A stretch of 64,000 bases of DNA, from the NCBI RefSeq assembly GCF_001375495.1, contig NZ_LN831058.1:1012768-1076767 (forward strand). The letters run 5' to 3'. Shown one piece after another: positions 18,347-27,762 of the stretch (position 1 is its first letter; the number at the start of each line of letters is the position of its first letter). Source of the DNA: Flaviflexus massiliensis. GTDB lineage: Bacteria; Actinomycetota; Actinomycetes; Actinomycetales; Actinomycetaceae. A program made the position numbers and the translations under genes. Below the pieces are notes generated by a model. It made no database searches. It was not told the DNA's origin and worked only from the letters and a program-made list of their open reading frames with translations.

Positions 18347-18793
18347 TCAGTGGTTGTGGTAGTCGATTTCTTCGGGGAATCTGCCGAGGAAGTTGGCGAG
18401 CTGCTGGGTAACAACCGCGTGCACGAGGAGTGAGAGGGCACCCCTGGTGGGGGCGATGTGTTCCATCGGTCTGCGGTAGAACACAATGCGACCTTCGACA
18501 CCGGTGGACTTGTCCATGGGGAAGAACCTGGCCTGGGGGACACCGTCCTCCCAGGGGGTTGGATCGGACTCGGGTACGTCGAGCACACCGTAGTCGAGAC
18601 GGTCAACGTCGGGGCCGAGATGACGGCGGTACATCGCCACTTCCATCGACACGATGTCGTCGAATCGTTCGGCCCTCGTGCGCCACGCCGGCATGGTGGG
18701 TGGCATGATGGGGCCGCGAAGTCCGCGCCCGTGACGGTCGCGCCTGCGGACGTTTTTCGGCTTGGGAAACGAATCGAACGGATTGGTGCTCAC
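18347..18793 (-). CDS. Zincin-like metallopeptidase family protein with degenerate motif
   Basis: A 148-residue protein with the actinobacterial signature RRDRHGRGLRGPI near the N-terminus and a FDDIV helix, as in the zincin-like (PF06262-type) family found next to DUF3499. At the helix where active members carry HExxH, this one reads LLVHAVVTQQLANFLG, so the second histidine and catalytic glutamate are missing. It is probably not a functional protease. It starts at GTG and appears leaderless, with TAGGCT six bases before the start. Confidence 0.7.
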   Translation of the reverse strand: MSTNPFDSFPKPKNVRRRDRHGRGLRGPIMPPTMPAWRTRAERFDDIVSMEVAMYRRHLGPDVDRLDYGVLDVPESDPTPWEDGVPQARFFPMDKSTGVEGRIVFYRRPMEHIAPTRGALSLLVHAVVTQQLANFLGRFPEEIDYHNH

Positions 18794-18805
18794 CCGACCA
18801 GCCTA
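18794..18805 (-). promoter_or_regulatory. -10 box for leaderless zincin-like gene
   Basis: On the minus strand TAGGCT (18805-18800) is followed by six bases and then the GTG start at 18793. No Shine-Dalgarno sequence can fit. Confidence 0.55.
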
Positions 18806-18829
18806 CAGCCCGTGCTACCGTTAGTAGCT

Positions 18830-19210
18830 GTGGTTAGGCAATGCTCAAGGACACGGTGCAACGAACGTGCGGTCGTCACCATGACATACGACTATGGTGA
18901 GGCAACCGCCGTTGTGGGCCCCCTGTCACCCGTCGCACAAAAGGGTGCGCTTGATCTTTGTGAAGAACATGCCCAGTCGGTCACGGTTCCGCGCGGCTGG
19001 TCCATGGTCCGTCTCGTCACTGAATACGAGCCGGCCCCGCCCTCGGATAATGATCTGATGGCATTGGCGGATGCGATCAAGGAAGCCAGCAAGCGCCGCG
19101 CCCCCGAACCCAAGCCAGCGAAACGTGAAGTACGCCGGCAATCGGATGTGCCCGGCCAGGTCGGACCCAGCCTACGGATCGTACCCAACCCGGGAGGAAA
19201 CAATGAGTGA
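18830..19210 (+). CDS. DUF3499 family protein
   Basis: A 126-residue protein starting at GTG with RQCSRTRCNERAV, the typical two-cysteine opening of DUF3499, then TMTYDYGEATAVVGPL and LCEEHAQSVTVPRGW with another Cys and His. The four Cys/His positions suggest a small metal site. The C-terminal third is charged and low in complexity. The function is unknown. TACCGT lies eight bases before the GTG, so it may also be leaderless. It overlaps the Trm112-like start. Confidence 0.82.
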   Translation: MVRQCSRTRCNERAVVTMTYDYGEATAVVGPLSPVAQKGALDLCEEHAQSVTVPRGWSMVRLVTEYEPAPPSDNDLMALADAIKEASKRRAPEPKPAKREVRRQSDVPGQVGPSLRIVPNPGGNNE

Positions 19211-19361
19211 GTGGATCGAGCAGGCGTTGCGCTGCCCCAAGACCGGCACCCCGCTTTCGCGGCAGGGCGACCACTACGTGTCGTCCTCGACGCCCGCATG
19301 GAAGTACCGCATCGAAAACGATGTGCCGATCCTCCTCCCCACGGAAGCCGAACAGGCCTAA
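19203..19361 (+). CDS. Trm112-like protein
   Basis: A 52-residue protein with the Trm112/YcaR pattern: LRCPKTGTPLS at the N-terminus and YRIENDVPILLPTEA at the C-terminus. In bacteria these small proteins are thought to act as partners or zinc-ribbon-like stabilisers; here only one of the usual cysteines is kept. GGAGGAAACA precedes the ATG, which lies inside the end of the DUF3499 gene. Confidence 0.82.
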   Translation: MSEWIEQALRCPKTGTPLSRQGDHYVSSSTPAWKYRIENDVPILLPTEAEQA

Positions 19362-19388
19362 CACCCATACGCTCCCAGGCCGCGCAAT

Positions 19389-20252
19389 CTAGCGGACGCT
19401 GTAGGGGAGAGTGGAGAGCTTTTCCTCCGTCTGGAACTGGCGGGCAAGCCGCGCGCTTTCAGCCTGGTAGTCGATCGCTTCCCTCATGGCCAACACCGTT
19501 TGGATGAATGCTTCGGGGTGCGTACCGCGCGGTGCGGGTGGTGCGACATAGGGTTCGAGACCGGCTGCGAGATCCCGCCCCCGTTCGGTCCGTGTCTCCG
19601 GTGTCATATGCTTCGTGGTCCGCAAGAAGTCGCGGGCAGCGATCGAGAGGGGCCCGGGAATCGACTGGGTGGTTGCCGTCCGTGACCAGCGTTCCAGGCT
19701 GTGATCGATTGCGTGCGGTTCGGGGCCGCGGAAGTTCTTAGGCCACCGCACGACGATCGTGCCAGCAAGAAGATCCCCCGGTCGCTGTCCCTGCTCGGTG
19801 AGGAGCATGGAGATCGTTCCGAGCGCACCGAAGGTTAGATGAATATCGAATAGGCCTGCCAGGGCGCGGGTCATGGCGTGACGCAAACCGATCACGCCAC
19901 CGTCGTAACGCACCGTCCGCGACCGGGTGATGAACCGACCAAGAGAACTGCCCCGGGTGGCGTATTGGACGATGAAGGGGAGGAAGACCGCCCAGATAAT
20001 GATGCCGACTGAAATGTAGGTGAAGACCTGGGCGAAGTTATCGGGTTCCCAAACGCGTAGGGAACAGTAGACAAAAATTCCGGCCAGAATCGTATACAGC
20101 CCATAGTCGATGACCGCGGAAATGATCCTGGTCCCAAGGGTCACCGTGGGGAGGACAAGACCAACACCCTCACCGGTGACAATATCGTTTGAGGTTGCGA
20201 CAACGGTCTTGCCCACCTGCTGATAGCGGCCCTCGGGATCCTCGGCTTTCAT
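19389..20252 (-). CDS. RDD family membrane protein
   Basis: A 287-residue protein. The RDD domain occupies the first half: LGTRIISAVIDYGLYTILAGIF, a second TM, and SLGRFITRSRTVRYDGG. About three TMs are followed by a cytoplasmic C-terminal half. RDD proteins are often transport- or envelope-associated, and this gene sits opposite the SpoIIM-like gene as is common in actinobacteria. The ATG has no ribosome binding site but has TACTCT six bases upstream, so it is probably leaderless. Confidence 0.85.
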   Translation of the reverse strand: MKAEDPEGRYQQVGKTVVATSNDIVTGEGVGLVLPTVTLGTRIISAVIDYGLYTILAGIFVYCSLRVWEPDNFAQVFTYISVGIIIWAVFLPFIVQYATRGSSLGRFITRSRTVRYDGGVIGLRHAMTRALAGLFDIHLTFGALGTISMLLTEQGQRPGDLLAGTIVVRWPKNFRGPEPHAIDHSLERWSRTATTQSIPGPLSIAARDFLRTTKHMTPETRTERGRDLAAGLEPYVAPPAPRGTHPEAFIQTVLAMREAIDYQAESARLARQFQTEEKLSTLPYSVR

Positions 20253-20264
20253 ACCCCAAGAGTA
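20253..20264 (-). promoter_or_regulatory. -10 box for leaderless RDD gene
   Basis: On the minus strand TACTCT (20264-20259) lies six bases before the ATG at 20252, leaving no room for a ribosome binding site. Confidence 0.55.
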
Positions 20265-20370
20265 GCTTCCCCGGGCACGTCACGTGCCCGTCAGCACTCC
20301 CCAACGCAAACTAGCCCGAGAAGGCTGGTCCCCATGCGTATCTCTCACCAGCCGTGCCACACTGGTGCCT

Positions 20371-21366
20371 ATGGATGCTCACGCCTTCGCCCTCGCACAC
20401 AGACCCGAATGGGATCGCCTGCGCGAGCTGTCGAAGCGCCGCACCCTTTCCGGCCCGGAAGCCGATGAGTTCATCCGTCTCTACCAGCGCACCGCCACCC
20501 ACCTGGCAACGATCAGAACAAAAAGCCCAGACCCGACCCTCGTTCTCGGGGTCTCCCAGGTTCTTTCCTCGGCACGCGCCCGGATTACGGTGTCGAACAT
20601 GATGACCAGGCACACCGTTGCCAGGTTCTTCCGCGTCACCCTCCCACTCTCCTTTTACCGGGTGCGGTGGTGGACCGTGGGCGTCATGGTCGCCTTCCTT
20701 CTCATCTCGATCACAACCGGGATCTACACGGCCACCAACCCGCAAGTCCTCGCCCAGCTCGGCTCCGAACAGCAACTCCAGCACTACGCCGACGAGGCGT
20801 TTGCCGCCTACTATTCCGAATATCCGTCGGCAGATTTCGCCGGCCAAGTCTGGTCCAACAACGCTCGGATCGCACTCCAGTCCATTGCTGGCGGCATCAC
20901 CGGTGTCGTCCCCGCCATCGTCCTCTACCAGAACGCGGCAGCCATCGGGTCTTCCGCCGCCATCATGTACGAGCACGGCGGACTGGACGTATTCTTCAAA
21001 CTCATCCTGCCGCACGGCATGCTCGAACTCACCGCCATCTTCATCGCCGCCGGTGCCGGACTATCGCTCTTCTGGGCACTCGTATCCCCGGGGCCGAGGA
21101 GTCGCATGCAGGCACTGGCAGAGGAGGGCCGCATCACCGTCATCGTTGCCTGCGGTCTCGTTCTCGTTCTTGCGGTTGCCGGAATCATCGAAGGATTTGT
21201 CACTCCCTCGTCCCTCCATTGGATCACCAAGATTCTCATCGGAGCAGTGGCTCTCGCGCTCTACTGGGTTTATACCCTGTGGGGTGGCAGGTGGGCTCTT
21301 ATGAAGGGCTACATCGCGGACCTTGAGGAAGATGAAGCGGGCTACGTCCTATCCGTAACGGCCTAG
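20371..21366 (+). CDS. SpoIIM family membrane protein (stage II sporulation protein M-like)
   Basis: A 331-residue protein with a soluble N-terminus (WDRLRELSKRRTLSGPEADEFIRLYQRTATHLATIR), then a TM and the conserved region around NNARIALQSIAGGITGVVPAIVLYQNAAAIG and LPHGMLELTAIFIAAGAGL. Those are hallmarks of the SpoIIM/DUF95 family, found in non-spore-formers beside RDD and MoxR genes. The ATG at 20371 is preferred to the in-frame start at 20284, because the protein aligns from MDAHAF. The role is unknown. Confidence 0.85.
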   Translation: MDAHAFALAHRPEWDRLRELSKRRTLSGPEADEFIRLYQRTATHLATIRTKSPDPTLVLGVSQVLSSARARITVSNMMTRHTVARFFRVTLPLSFYRVRWWTVGVMVAFLLISITTGIYTATNPQVLAQLGSEQQLQHYADEAFAAYYSEYPSADFAGQVWSNNARIALQSIAGGITGVVPAIVLYQNAAAIGSSAAIMYEHGGLDVFFKLILPHGMLELTAIFIAAGAGLSLFWALVSPGPRSRMQALAEEGRITVIVACGLVLVLAVAGIIEGFVTPSSLHWITKILIGAVALALYWVYTLWGGRWALMKGYIADLEEDEAGYVLSVTA

Positions 21367-21548
21367 GAAAGAACCAAGAACAGGAAAACCAATTGCGCTA
21401 GTGAGCTGGCAGTTTGTCCAGATCTTTATGCTTTCACGTAGGACTGCGCCACCGCACCACTGCAATATCGTGGAGTTGATGGAGTCGCTCCCGTTGCACA
21501 AGCGGGCAGACATCACTACCCACTACCATCCTCTCCGGAAACCTGTGG

Positions 21549-22832
21549 TTAGAGCCTGCCGGCTTCCTTGAGGTCAAGGTAAGCGTCAGCAACCTTTGCA
21601 GGTAGCTGCTCAGGTGAAGCAAACACGACGACGGCACCAAGGCGCGCAACATGATTCGCGACGGCCCGCTCCTCGAGGATTGTGCGATGGGCGGCTGCGG
21701 CCTCGAAGGCGCTCGCGGCTGTCCCATCCGTCTCCGTCATCTCACGGAGTCTCGGGTCCGTGGCGACCGCAATCAAGACCGTGTGGCGCCTCATGAGCGG
21801 GATCGCTTCGAGGAGCCCGCCGGGGATGACTCCCGAATCGAGTGCCGTGGTGATGACGATGAGGGACTTGGCGGTCACGGTGTGCCGGATCTGGGCCGCG
21901 ACACCGAGCCAGTCGGTCTGGGTCAACGATGGCTGTACATCGGCGAGTGCCCCGGCGATCTGGTGCATGTTTGATCGGCGCGAGGGGTCGATGCGGAGCT
22001 GCAGGGCCTCGTCGTGCGCGAGCACGTGGAGGCGGTCTCCGGAGCGCTCCGCTAGTGCCGCGAGCAGAAGCGTGGTTTCGATGGAGGAGTCGATGCGCGG
22101 CTGGTCACCGATGCGGATGGAGGAGGAACGACCGCAGTCCAGGACCGAGACGATTCTGCGGTCCCGTTCGGGACGCCACGACTTCACGAGGGTTTCACCG
22201 CGGCGGGCCGTGGACCGCCAGTCAATCGACCGCACGTCATCGCCCCGCACGTATTCGCGGAGCGAATCGAACTCGGTTCCCTCACCGGAAACCAGGAGAA
22301 GGCTACGCCCCTCCATCTCCCGCAACCGCGACACCCGGCTCGGAATGAAGCGGCGGGCAGTGAAGGCCGGCATGACGGTCACATGAGCATCGTCGTTGCG
22401 TGAGCGTTGCTTGCCGGCAAGCCCAAGGATGCCGTTCGTCCGCACCGTTATCGGCCCCGCATGAATCGTGCCGCGCCTCGATGGTGAGACAACGGTTGTG
22501 ATTACGGTCGTGGATCCCGGGCCTAGGGAGATCGGAAAGATTGCCGGGGCGACCTTGACCGAGGGCGGCCACCCGTTACGCACCGAACCCCGGATGGTTC
22601 TGGTCCCGGTATTAGATACGGTGATGTCGGTTGTTTCTGTCGTTCCTAGCCTCAACTTGATGACGGGACGGGTGATGGTGACATCGTTCGGATTCCCTGC
22701 GGTTAGCCAGTCCACTCCGCACAGCACCGCCACCCCCGCAATAACAAGCAGCGGCCAGAGCGCACCCTCGCTGAACAGGCCCGCGGGAATTGCAAGAAAG
22801 GCGAGGATGACGGAACGGAACGTGAAGAACAT
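21549..22832 (-). CDS. DUF58 domain-containing protein
   Basis: A 427-residue protein with two N-terminal TMs, a beta-rich region, and the DUF58 signature EFDSLREYVRGDDVRSIDW followed by STARRGETLVKSW. A von Willebrand A-like fold with a degenerate MIDAS follows (VSVLDCGRSS). DUF58 proteins work with MoxR ATPases, probably as adaptors in assembly of envelope or metal-containing complexes. The start overlaps the MoxR stop. Confidence 0.9.
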   Translation of the reverse strand: MFFTFRSVILAFLAIPAGLFSEGALWPLLVIAGVAVLCGVDWLTAGNPNDVTITRPVIKLRLGTTETTDITVSNTGTRTIRGSVRNGWPPSVKVAPAIFPISLGPGSTTVITTVVSPSRRGTIHAGPITVRTNGILGLAGKQRSRNDDAHVTVMPAFTARRFIPSRVSRLREMEGRSLLLVSGEGTEFDSLREYVRGDDVRSIDWRSTARRGETLVKSWRPERDRRIVSVLDCGRSSSIRIGDQPRIDSSIETTLLLAALAERSGDRLHVLAHDEALQLRIDPSRRSNMHQIAGALADVQPSLTQTDWLGVAAQIRHTVTAKSLIVITTALDSGVIPGGLLEAIPLMRRHTVLIAVATDPRLREMTETDGTAASAFEAAAAHRTILEERAVANHVARLGAVVVFASPEQLPAKVADAYLDLKEAGRL

Positions 22833-23836
22833 TATCTGGGAACCGGGACCTGGGTGAGAACGGTATCGATGAGCCTGGAGGCGGTGAGCCCATCAAGCTC
22901 AGCCTCGGGCCGCAGGCTCACCCTGTGGGTGAGTGCCTGCACGGCAAGGGACTTCACGTCATCGGGCGTGCAATAGTCGCGTCCCGAGAGCCAGGCCCAC
23001 GCCTGAGCCGTCCGGAGCAGAGCGGTTCCACCGCGGGGTGAGACTCCGATCTCGACGGAGGGGGCGGTGCGGGTGGCCCGCACGAGGTCGACGATGTAGG
23101 CCTGGATGGCGGGATGAACCTCGACGGACCGGACTTCCTTCCGTGCCGCGATGATCTCGTTGCTCCCCGCCACGGCATTGATGTTTGCTGTCGAGAGGTC
23201 GTTGGGGTCAAAGTTTCCTGCGTGGCGGGCGAGAACCTCGAGTTCCGCATTCCGTTCCGGCAGGGGCATATTGATCTTGAGGAGGAAACGATCGAGCTGT
23301 GCTTCCGGAAGCGGATAGGTGCCCTCGTATTCGACCGGGTTCTGGGTGGCGATCACCATGAACGGATCGGGGAGGGGCTTTGACTCGCCGTCAATCGTCA
23401 CCCGGTGCTCCGCCATTGCTTCCAAAAGCGCTGCCTGTGTCTTGGGAGGAGTCCTGTTAATCTCGTCAGCGAGCAGAAGCTCCGTAAAGACGGGGCCGGG
23501 ACGGAACGAGAACTCACCCGTTGAGGACTGGTAGATGAGGGAGCCGGTCAGGTCGCCGGGCATGAGGTCCGGTGTGAACTGGATGCGCTTGTTGTCGAGA
23601 GCGAGGCTGGCCGACAGGGACCGGACAAGCAGTGTTTTTGCGGTTCCAGGCACACCCTCAAGGAGCACGTGCCCGTCGGCAAGCAAACCAACGAGCAGGC
23701 CCGCGAGAACGGACTCTTGACCAACAACGGCCTTCCGCACCTCGCCTGCGATCCGCGCGAAGGTCTGCTGGGACTGGCTCGCACCCGGACCCGGCGTCGG
23801 CAGGGTGAGGGGCGGCTGGAATGACGGGCTAGTCAT
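22832..23836 (-). CDS. moxR: MoxR-family AAA ATPase
   Basis: A 334-residue AAA+ ATPase. Walker A is [17 protein letters not shown], Walker [26 protein letters not shown], sensor 1 [27 protein letters not shown]. The C-terminal lid has [16 protein letters not shown]. It is the ATPase partner of the DUF58 protein encoded immediately downstream. The start lies inside the end of the DUF4350 gene, so the island is translationally coupled. Confidence 0.93.
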   Translation of the reverse strand: MTSPSFQPPLTLPTPGPGASQSQQTFARIAGEVRKAVVGQESVLAGLLVGLLADGHVLLEGVPGTAKTLLVRSLSASLALDNKRIQFTPDLMPGDLTGSLIYQSSTGEFSFRPGPVFTELLLADEINRTPPKTQAALLEAMAEHRVTIDGESKPLPDPFMVIATQNPVEYEGTYPLPEAQLDRFLLKINMPLPERNAELEVLARHAGNFDPNDLSTANINAVAGSNEIIAARKEVRSVEVHPAIQAYIVDLVRATRTAPSVEIGVSPRGGTALLRTAQAWAWLSGRDYCTPDDVKSLAVQALTHRVSLRPEAELDGLTASRLIDTVLTQVPVPR

Positions 23837-24935
23837 GGGTGAGCTCCTTCGTGAGCTGGTTGAGGCGGTGGGACAGGGTGGTCAGGTCGCGTTCGGAAGC
23901 CGGGGGAGGCCCGTACAGGAGATCGGCGATCTCGTTCCGATCCCAACCCGTGGCGGTCACGAACTGATTAATCACGTGCTCGGGTGATGCGCTCGGAAAA
24001 AGACCGAGCCGTCCCGATGTGGTGTGAATGGTGCCGGCACGGAGTGCAGCACCAGCATGGCCGTAGTTGGCTCCCCGTTCGTACAGCCGTGCCCGCCCGC
24101 GTGCTGTCTCGGCCCCGGGAACCGCGACGGGAAGCTCCTCGGGGATAAGCGGACCGGCGGGGCGGCGGACGAAGAATCCGTACCAGAGTGCCACGGCAGC
24201 GAAGCCAATGAGTGCGCCGGTGAGCGCGGGCGGGACCGCGGGGAGCGGCTCGTCAGATTCTGGGATCGGGATGAGCCAGGTTAGGTTCTTTGTCTGTCCC
24301 GCGGCCCGAATGGAGACCGCGGCATTGTGCGCGCGGTCCAGGTATGCGTTGGTGAACAGTTCGGGGGAAGCAAAGTAGGAAACATTGTCTTCGACGACGA
24401 GGTGGTAGCCCGAACCGGTTGGGAAACAGCCCGGCTTATCAATGCCGCGTGAAACGCCCTCGATCCCGTCAAGATCGGACATCCAGGGGACGGAACATTC
24501 AGGCCGGATCCCGGCAGAGGACGAGTTGGGTGTGGCATCAATGTAGCTACCATCAAGCCAGTCACTCGCGTCCTCACCATCGGCAGACACAATGACGAGG
24601 GGCCTACCGGAAGTTTTGAGCTGCTCTCGCTCGTAGTGGGTGAGATGGTTCGCGGGATCCCAGACGAGAATCGTGCCATCCTGGCTCAGCGCCTCGTCGC
24701 TGGTGTGGACGAGAGCGATCGAGGCGCCGTGATCGCGCAAGATATTCCCCAATGCACCTGCACCGCTCGGCGAGACCGAGTCTGGATGCATGTCATCGAT
24801 GTTGTGGCGCTGATTGAGAGAGGAAATCGACAGGGCGAGAACAACGATGATGATGATCATGATGGTGCCTGCAAGGATCCGGTACCAGGTGGGGCGCTTG
24901 CGAGTCTGCGTAGCGAACTTCGGGTCGAGACTCAT
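23829..24935 (-). CDS. DUF4350 domain-containing membrane protein
   Basis: A 368-residue protein with an N-terminal TM (ILAGTIMIIIIVVLALSIS), an extracytoplasmic DUF4350 domain (PSGAGALGNILRDHGASIALV; LVIVSADGEDASDWL) and a second TM near residue 260. A cytoplasmic C-terminus ends the protein. The ATG at 24935 overlaps the preceding TGA (ATGA) and follows AAGGGTGG, so it is chosen over 24959. It is part of the DUF4129-DUF4350-MoxR-DUF58 operon. Confidence 0.82.
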   Translation of the reverse strand: MSLDPKFATQTRKRPTWYRILAGTIMIIIIVVLALSISSLNQRHNIDDMHPDSVSPSGAGALGNILRDHGASIALVHTSDEALSQDGTILVWDPANHLTHYEREQLKTSGRPLVIVSADGEDASDWLDGSYIDATPNSSSAGIRPECSVPWMSDLDGIEGVSRGIDKPGCFPTGSGYHLVVEDNVSYFASPELFTNAYLDRAHNAAVSIRAAGQTKNLTWLIPIPESDEPLPAVPPALTGALIGFAAVALWYGFFVRRPAGPLIPEELPVAVPGAETARGRARLYERGANYGHAGAALRAGTIHTTSGRLGLFPSASPEHVINQFVTATGWDRNEIADLLYGPPPASERDLTTLSHRLNQLTKELTHD

Positions 24936-25549
24936 GCCGCCACCCTTGCTCGTGAGCACCGCTCGTAGAGCCCGGCCACCATGTCAGCATCGGCCGCCGT
25001 TGCACTGCCGCCACCGTAGATGACGGAGTCGAAGATGATGGCGGCGGGATGTAGTGGCAGGCCCGTGGTGGCACTTCCCTGGTGGGCGGCCTCGCGGGCT
25101 GTCATTCCCGGCGTTGCGAGGATGAGTCCGTCCCGGTCGAGGATGCGGATGCAGGCCCGGTAGTAATCCGCGCACGCCGCAGCGAAGTTACCTGCCCGGT
25201 GAGCGTTTTTCGCGTCTCGTTCAAGAGCAGAAAGTTCTCTCGTGTCGTCAAGGATCTGGATGGGGCCGGTCCGGATGCGTTTACTGCCGGGGCGGAGTCT
25301 GCCGTAGAAAATGATGAAGCCAACGATGACGATGAGGGCGATGATGATGGCGATTGAACCAAACGAGGTGGCATCAACGGACAGCTCAATGTTGAATCGT
25401 GACAGTTGCTCGATGAGCCACAGGCCGATCCTGTCGAGGACTCCCATCCCACCCTGGGAGTAGCGATCGTTCGACAGCTCCTTGATTGCCCACTCGCGTG
25501 CCTCATCCCCATCGGGGTGAAGGAACTGGGCGGCGAGGATGGTCCACAC
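24932..25549 (-). CDS. DUF4129 domain-containing protein
   Basis: A 205-residue protein with one central TM (residues about 68-88) and a C-terminal DUF4129 domain (AGNFAAACADYYRACIRILDRDGLI; TPGMTAREAA). The N-terminal HPDGDEAREWAIKELSNDRY segment is typical of the actinobacterial form. It lies 22 bases after the upstream membrane protein gene and is coupled to DUF4350. The function is unknown but linked to MoxR. Confidence 0.82.
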   Translation of the reverse strand: MWTILAAQFLHPDGDEAREWAIKELSNDRYSQGGMGVLDRIGLWLIEQLSRFNIELSVDATSFGSIAIIIALIVIVGFIIFYGRLRPGSKRIRTGPIQILDDTRELSALERDAKNAHRAGNFAAACADYYRACIRILDRDGLILATPGMTAREAAHQGSATTGLPLHPAAIIFDSVIYGGGSATAADADMVAGLYERCSRARVAA

Positions 25550-25571
25550 GGTCGAGAAGCTTCCTGGTTGG

Positions 25572-26750
25572 TTACGAGTTACGTACCTGGTGGTGGAAGT
25601 TCTCCCTCTCCATTCGCAAATTCACGTAAATGACGTTCGAAACCGCCTGAGCAAACGCGATGAGGACGGAGGAGATGAGGGTGGAGGTCACCGAATAGGT
25701 GATGTCGGCGAGCGGAGTTGCTGTGAAGATGGCGTTGATGAGAGAAGCAACGATCGTCAGCACGATCGAGAGTACGAACATGAAGATGAACGTGACGACG
25801 AAGGTGACGAAGATCGTGCCGGCGCGACCCTTTGTTAGCTGGAAGGAGCGGAGGACGGCGTCGATGGGGCCGCGTTGCTCTGCAACGAGAGCGGGCACTA
25901 CACAGCAGACCCGGATGGCAAGGTAGATGCCGCCGAAGAAGAGTGCGAGGAAGACGAAGAACATGACGGTGTCACCCAGGGGGCTGAGGATCGGGAACAG
26001 AGCGAACCCGAAGAACGCCATGACCGCGATGAAGCAGACCGTGTAGAGGAAGTAGGCAACGGCAAGCCTGCCCGAGTCACCAATGGACATGCTGAGCGCG
26101 CGCCCGATCGAGATTTTCCGGCCATAGACCGCGCTCATCGCACCGTTGACCGCGGTTGTGTAGATCATGAGGCTGGCAATGAAGGACAGGAGGGAAACGA
26201 CGAGAATGGAGACGATGAAGGATGTGGGGATGGTGCCGTAGTCAGTCTCGAGCGGGTTGAAGTAGACCAGGAAATTGTCGGTATTGAATAGGATCAGGAC
26301 CCCGGCTGATAGGAGCCCGACGACGAGGTAAACGATGATGGGCAGGACAACGAAGACAGCGGGGTTGAATCGGATGAGCCGAATCGCGGCATCGATCTGT
26401 TCCATGGGAGTGAGCGGATGCAGTGGGAAGGGGGAGCCGTTCGATCCCGTGTAGGGGCTACGCGGCTGCCCGTAATCACCGGAGGCCGTGCCGAACTGGC
26501 CGTAGCCGAAACTATTCTCGTTGCCTCCCCACTGAGAGTCGGACTCGTCTTGAAAGTAGCCGAATGTGCGACCCTGTTCCGGGGACTGGTCGAATGGATC
26601 GCTCTGTCTGCTCGACCCGTCATCAGCAGAACCGTCCCAGGCTGAACCGGTGTTGTTAAACAGCGGCTTCCAGGAGTCCTGATCTCCACTACGGTGATCT
26701 GAATCGTTCTGGTCATCGCTGGGCCGCCAGCGTTCGTTATCATTCGACAT
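25572..26750 (-). CDS. Membrane protein, glycerophosphoryl diester phosphodiesterase membrane-domain-like
   Basis: A 392-residue protein. The first 115 residues are hydrophilic, Asp/Ser/Gly-rich and low in complexity. Six or so TMs follow, with a GRALSMSIGDSGRL loop and RGPIDAVLRSFQLTKGRAGTIF, matching the family of membrane domains (YciC/DUF7847-like) that precedes DUF4129 genes in actinobacteria. It has no catalytic domain. GGGAG lies seven bases before the ATG. It heads the minus-strand operon down to DUF58. Confidence 0.78.
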   Translation of the reverse strand: MSNDNERWRPSDDQNDSDHRSGDQDSWKPLFNNTGSAWDGSADDGSSRQSDPFDQSPEQGRTFGYFQDESDSQWGGNENSFGYGQFGTASGDYGQPRSPYTGSNGSPFPLHPLTPMEQIDAAIRLIRFNPAVFVVLPIIVYLVVGLLSAGVLILFNTDNFLVYFNPLETDYGTIPTSFIVSILVVSLLSFIASLMIYTTAVNGAMSAVYGRKISIGRALSMSIGDSGRLAVAYFLYTVCFIAVMAFFGFALFPILSPLGDTVMFFVFLALFFGGIYLAIRVCCVVPALVAEQRGPIDAVLRSFQLTKGRAGTIFVTFVVTFIFMFVLSIVLTIVASLINAIFTATPLADITYSVTSTLISSVLIAFAQAVSNVIYVNLRMERENFHHQVRNS

Positions 26751-27081
26751 TTAATTGCTCCCACATTGTCGGACACTTCCATCACATCTTGGCACAGCTC
26801 ACAGGTCGGTGGGCAGTGTGGCTCGCATCGGGAAGTAATACCCACAGCCATGAAAAGAAAGGGGGATTCAAAGCGGACAGAGACCGGGGTGGGCCGGCAA
26901 TTTCCTTCCCGGAGAGCGCTGACCCGAAGGAGCCGAGTAAGCGAGGCTCCTCGGTCCGATGATCTCGTTCACTCCCACTTCCTTGATTCCGCCCTTGCTC
27001 TTGCCGAGAGGAGGTGATCGAAGCGAAAGTGGCTCGCGAGTGCACCGGGCATTTTGCTTCCATTCGTGGGAAACTAGGGGC
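26751..27081. other. Divergent intergenic region upstream of mtrA
   Basis: 331 bp separate the minus-strand membrane operon from mtrA. It contains a strong hairpin at 26921-26956 (GGAGCC/GGCTCC core, extended on both sides by GACC-GA/TCGGTC). GAAACT lies six bases before the mtrA ATG as a possible weak -10. No coding sequence is supported. Confidence 0.5.
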
Positions 27082-27762
27082 ATGAAGTCTCGCATTCTTG
27101 TTGTCGATGATGATCCGTCAATCTCGGAAATGGTCGCGATCCTGCTCGAGTCCGAAGGATACGACGTGACCGTCTGTGCTGACGGACTGTCGGTCCTGCC
27201 TCTCTACCGTGCAGAGCGACCCGACCTGGTGCTTCTCGACGTTATGCTCCCAGGAATGAACGGCGTTGAAGTCTGCAAGGTGCTGCGGGACGAAACCGAT
27301 ATTCCGATCATCATGATGAGTGCGCTGACCGACTCCGTTGATGTCATTGCCGGACTGGAAGCGGGTGCGGACGACTACGTGACGAAGCCGTTCGAGAACT
27401 CGGTTCTCATGGCCCGCATCAAGGCACGCCTGCGCCGCCAGGAACTCGAGCCCGAGATCTTGAAGGTCGCTGACCTCACGATCGATATCACGGGACACAC
27501 GGTGATGCGCGGGAATGAAAACCTGTCGCTCACGCCCCTCGAATTTGATCTTCTTGTTGCGCTTGCTCGCAAGCCCCGCCAGGTTTTCTCCCGTGAAGAG
27601 CTCCTCGAACTCGTGTGGGGATACCGGCACAGTGCGGACACCCGTCTCGTTAACGTGCACGTGCAGAGACTCCGCGCGAAGGTCGAAAAAGACCAGGATA
27701 ATCCCGAAGTTGTCGTGACCGTCCGCGGCGTGGGATACCGGGCGGGTGCGGCACAGGAGTGA
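27082..27762 (+). CDS. mtrA: MtrA response regulator
   Basis: A 226-residue OmpR/PhoB-type regulator. The receiver domain has the acidic pocket DDDP, the phosphoacceptor Asp in LVLLDVMLPGMNG, and the conserved Lys in YVTKPF. The winged-helix domain has LTPLEFDLLVALARKPRQVFSREELLELVWGY and VNVHVQRLRAKVE. With mtrB and lpqB directly downstream this is the actinobacterial MtrAB-LpqB system that controls cell-wall and division genes. Its TGA overlaps the mtrB GTG. Confidence 0.95.
   Translation: MKSRILVVDDDPSISEMVAILLESEGYDVTVCADGLSVLPLYRAERPDLVLLDVMLPGMNGVEVCKVLRDETDIPIIMMSALTDSVDVIAGLEAGADDYVTKPFENSVLMARIKARLRRQELEPEILKVADLTIDITGHTVMRGNENLSLTPLEFDLLVALARKPRQVFSREELLELVWGYRHSADTRLVNVHVQRLRAKVEKDQDNPEVVVTVRGVGYRAGAAQE

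Noticed and set aside
18458..18829. Upstream extension of the DUF3499 frame
   Set aside because: It runs antisense to the zincin-like gene; the DUF3499 family starts at the RQCSRTRC segment, so the GTG at 18830 was used.
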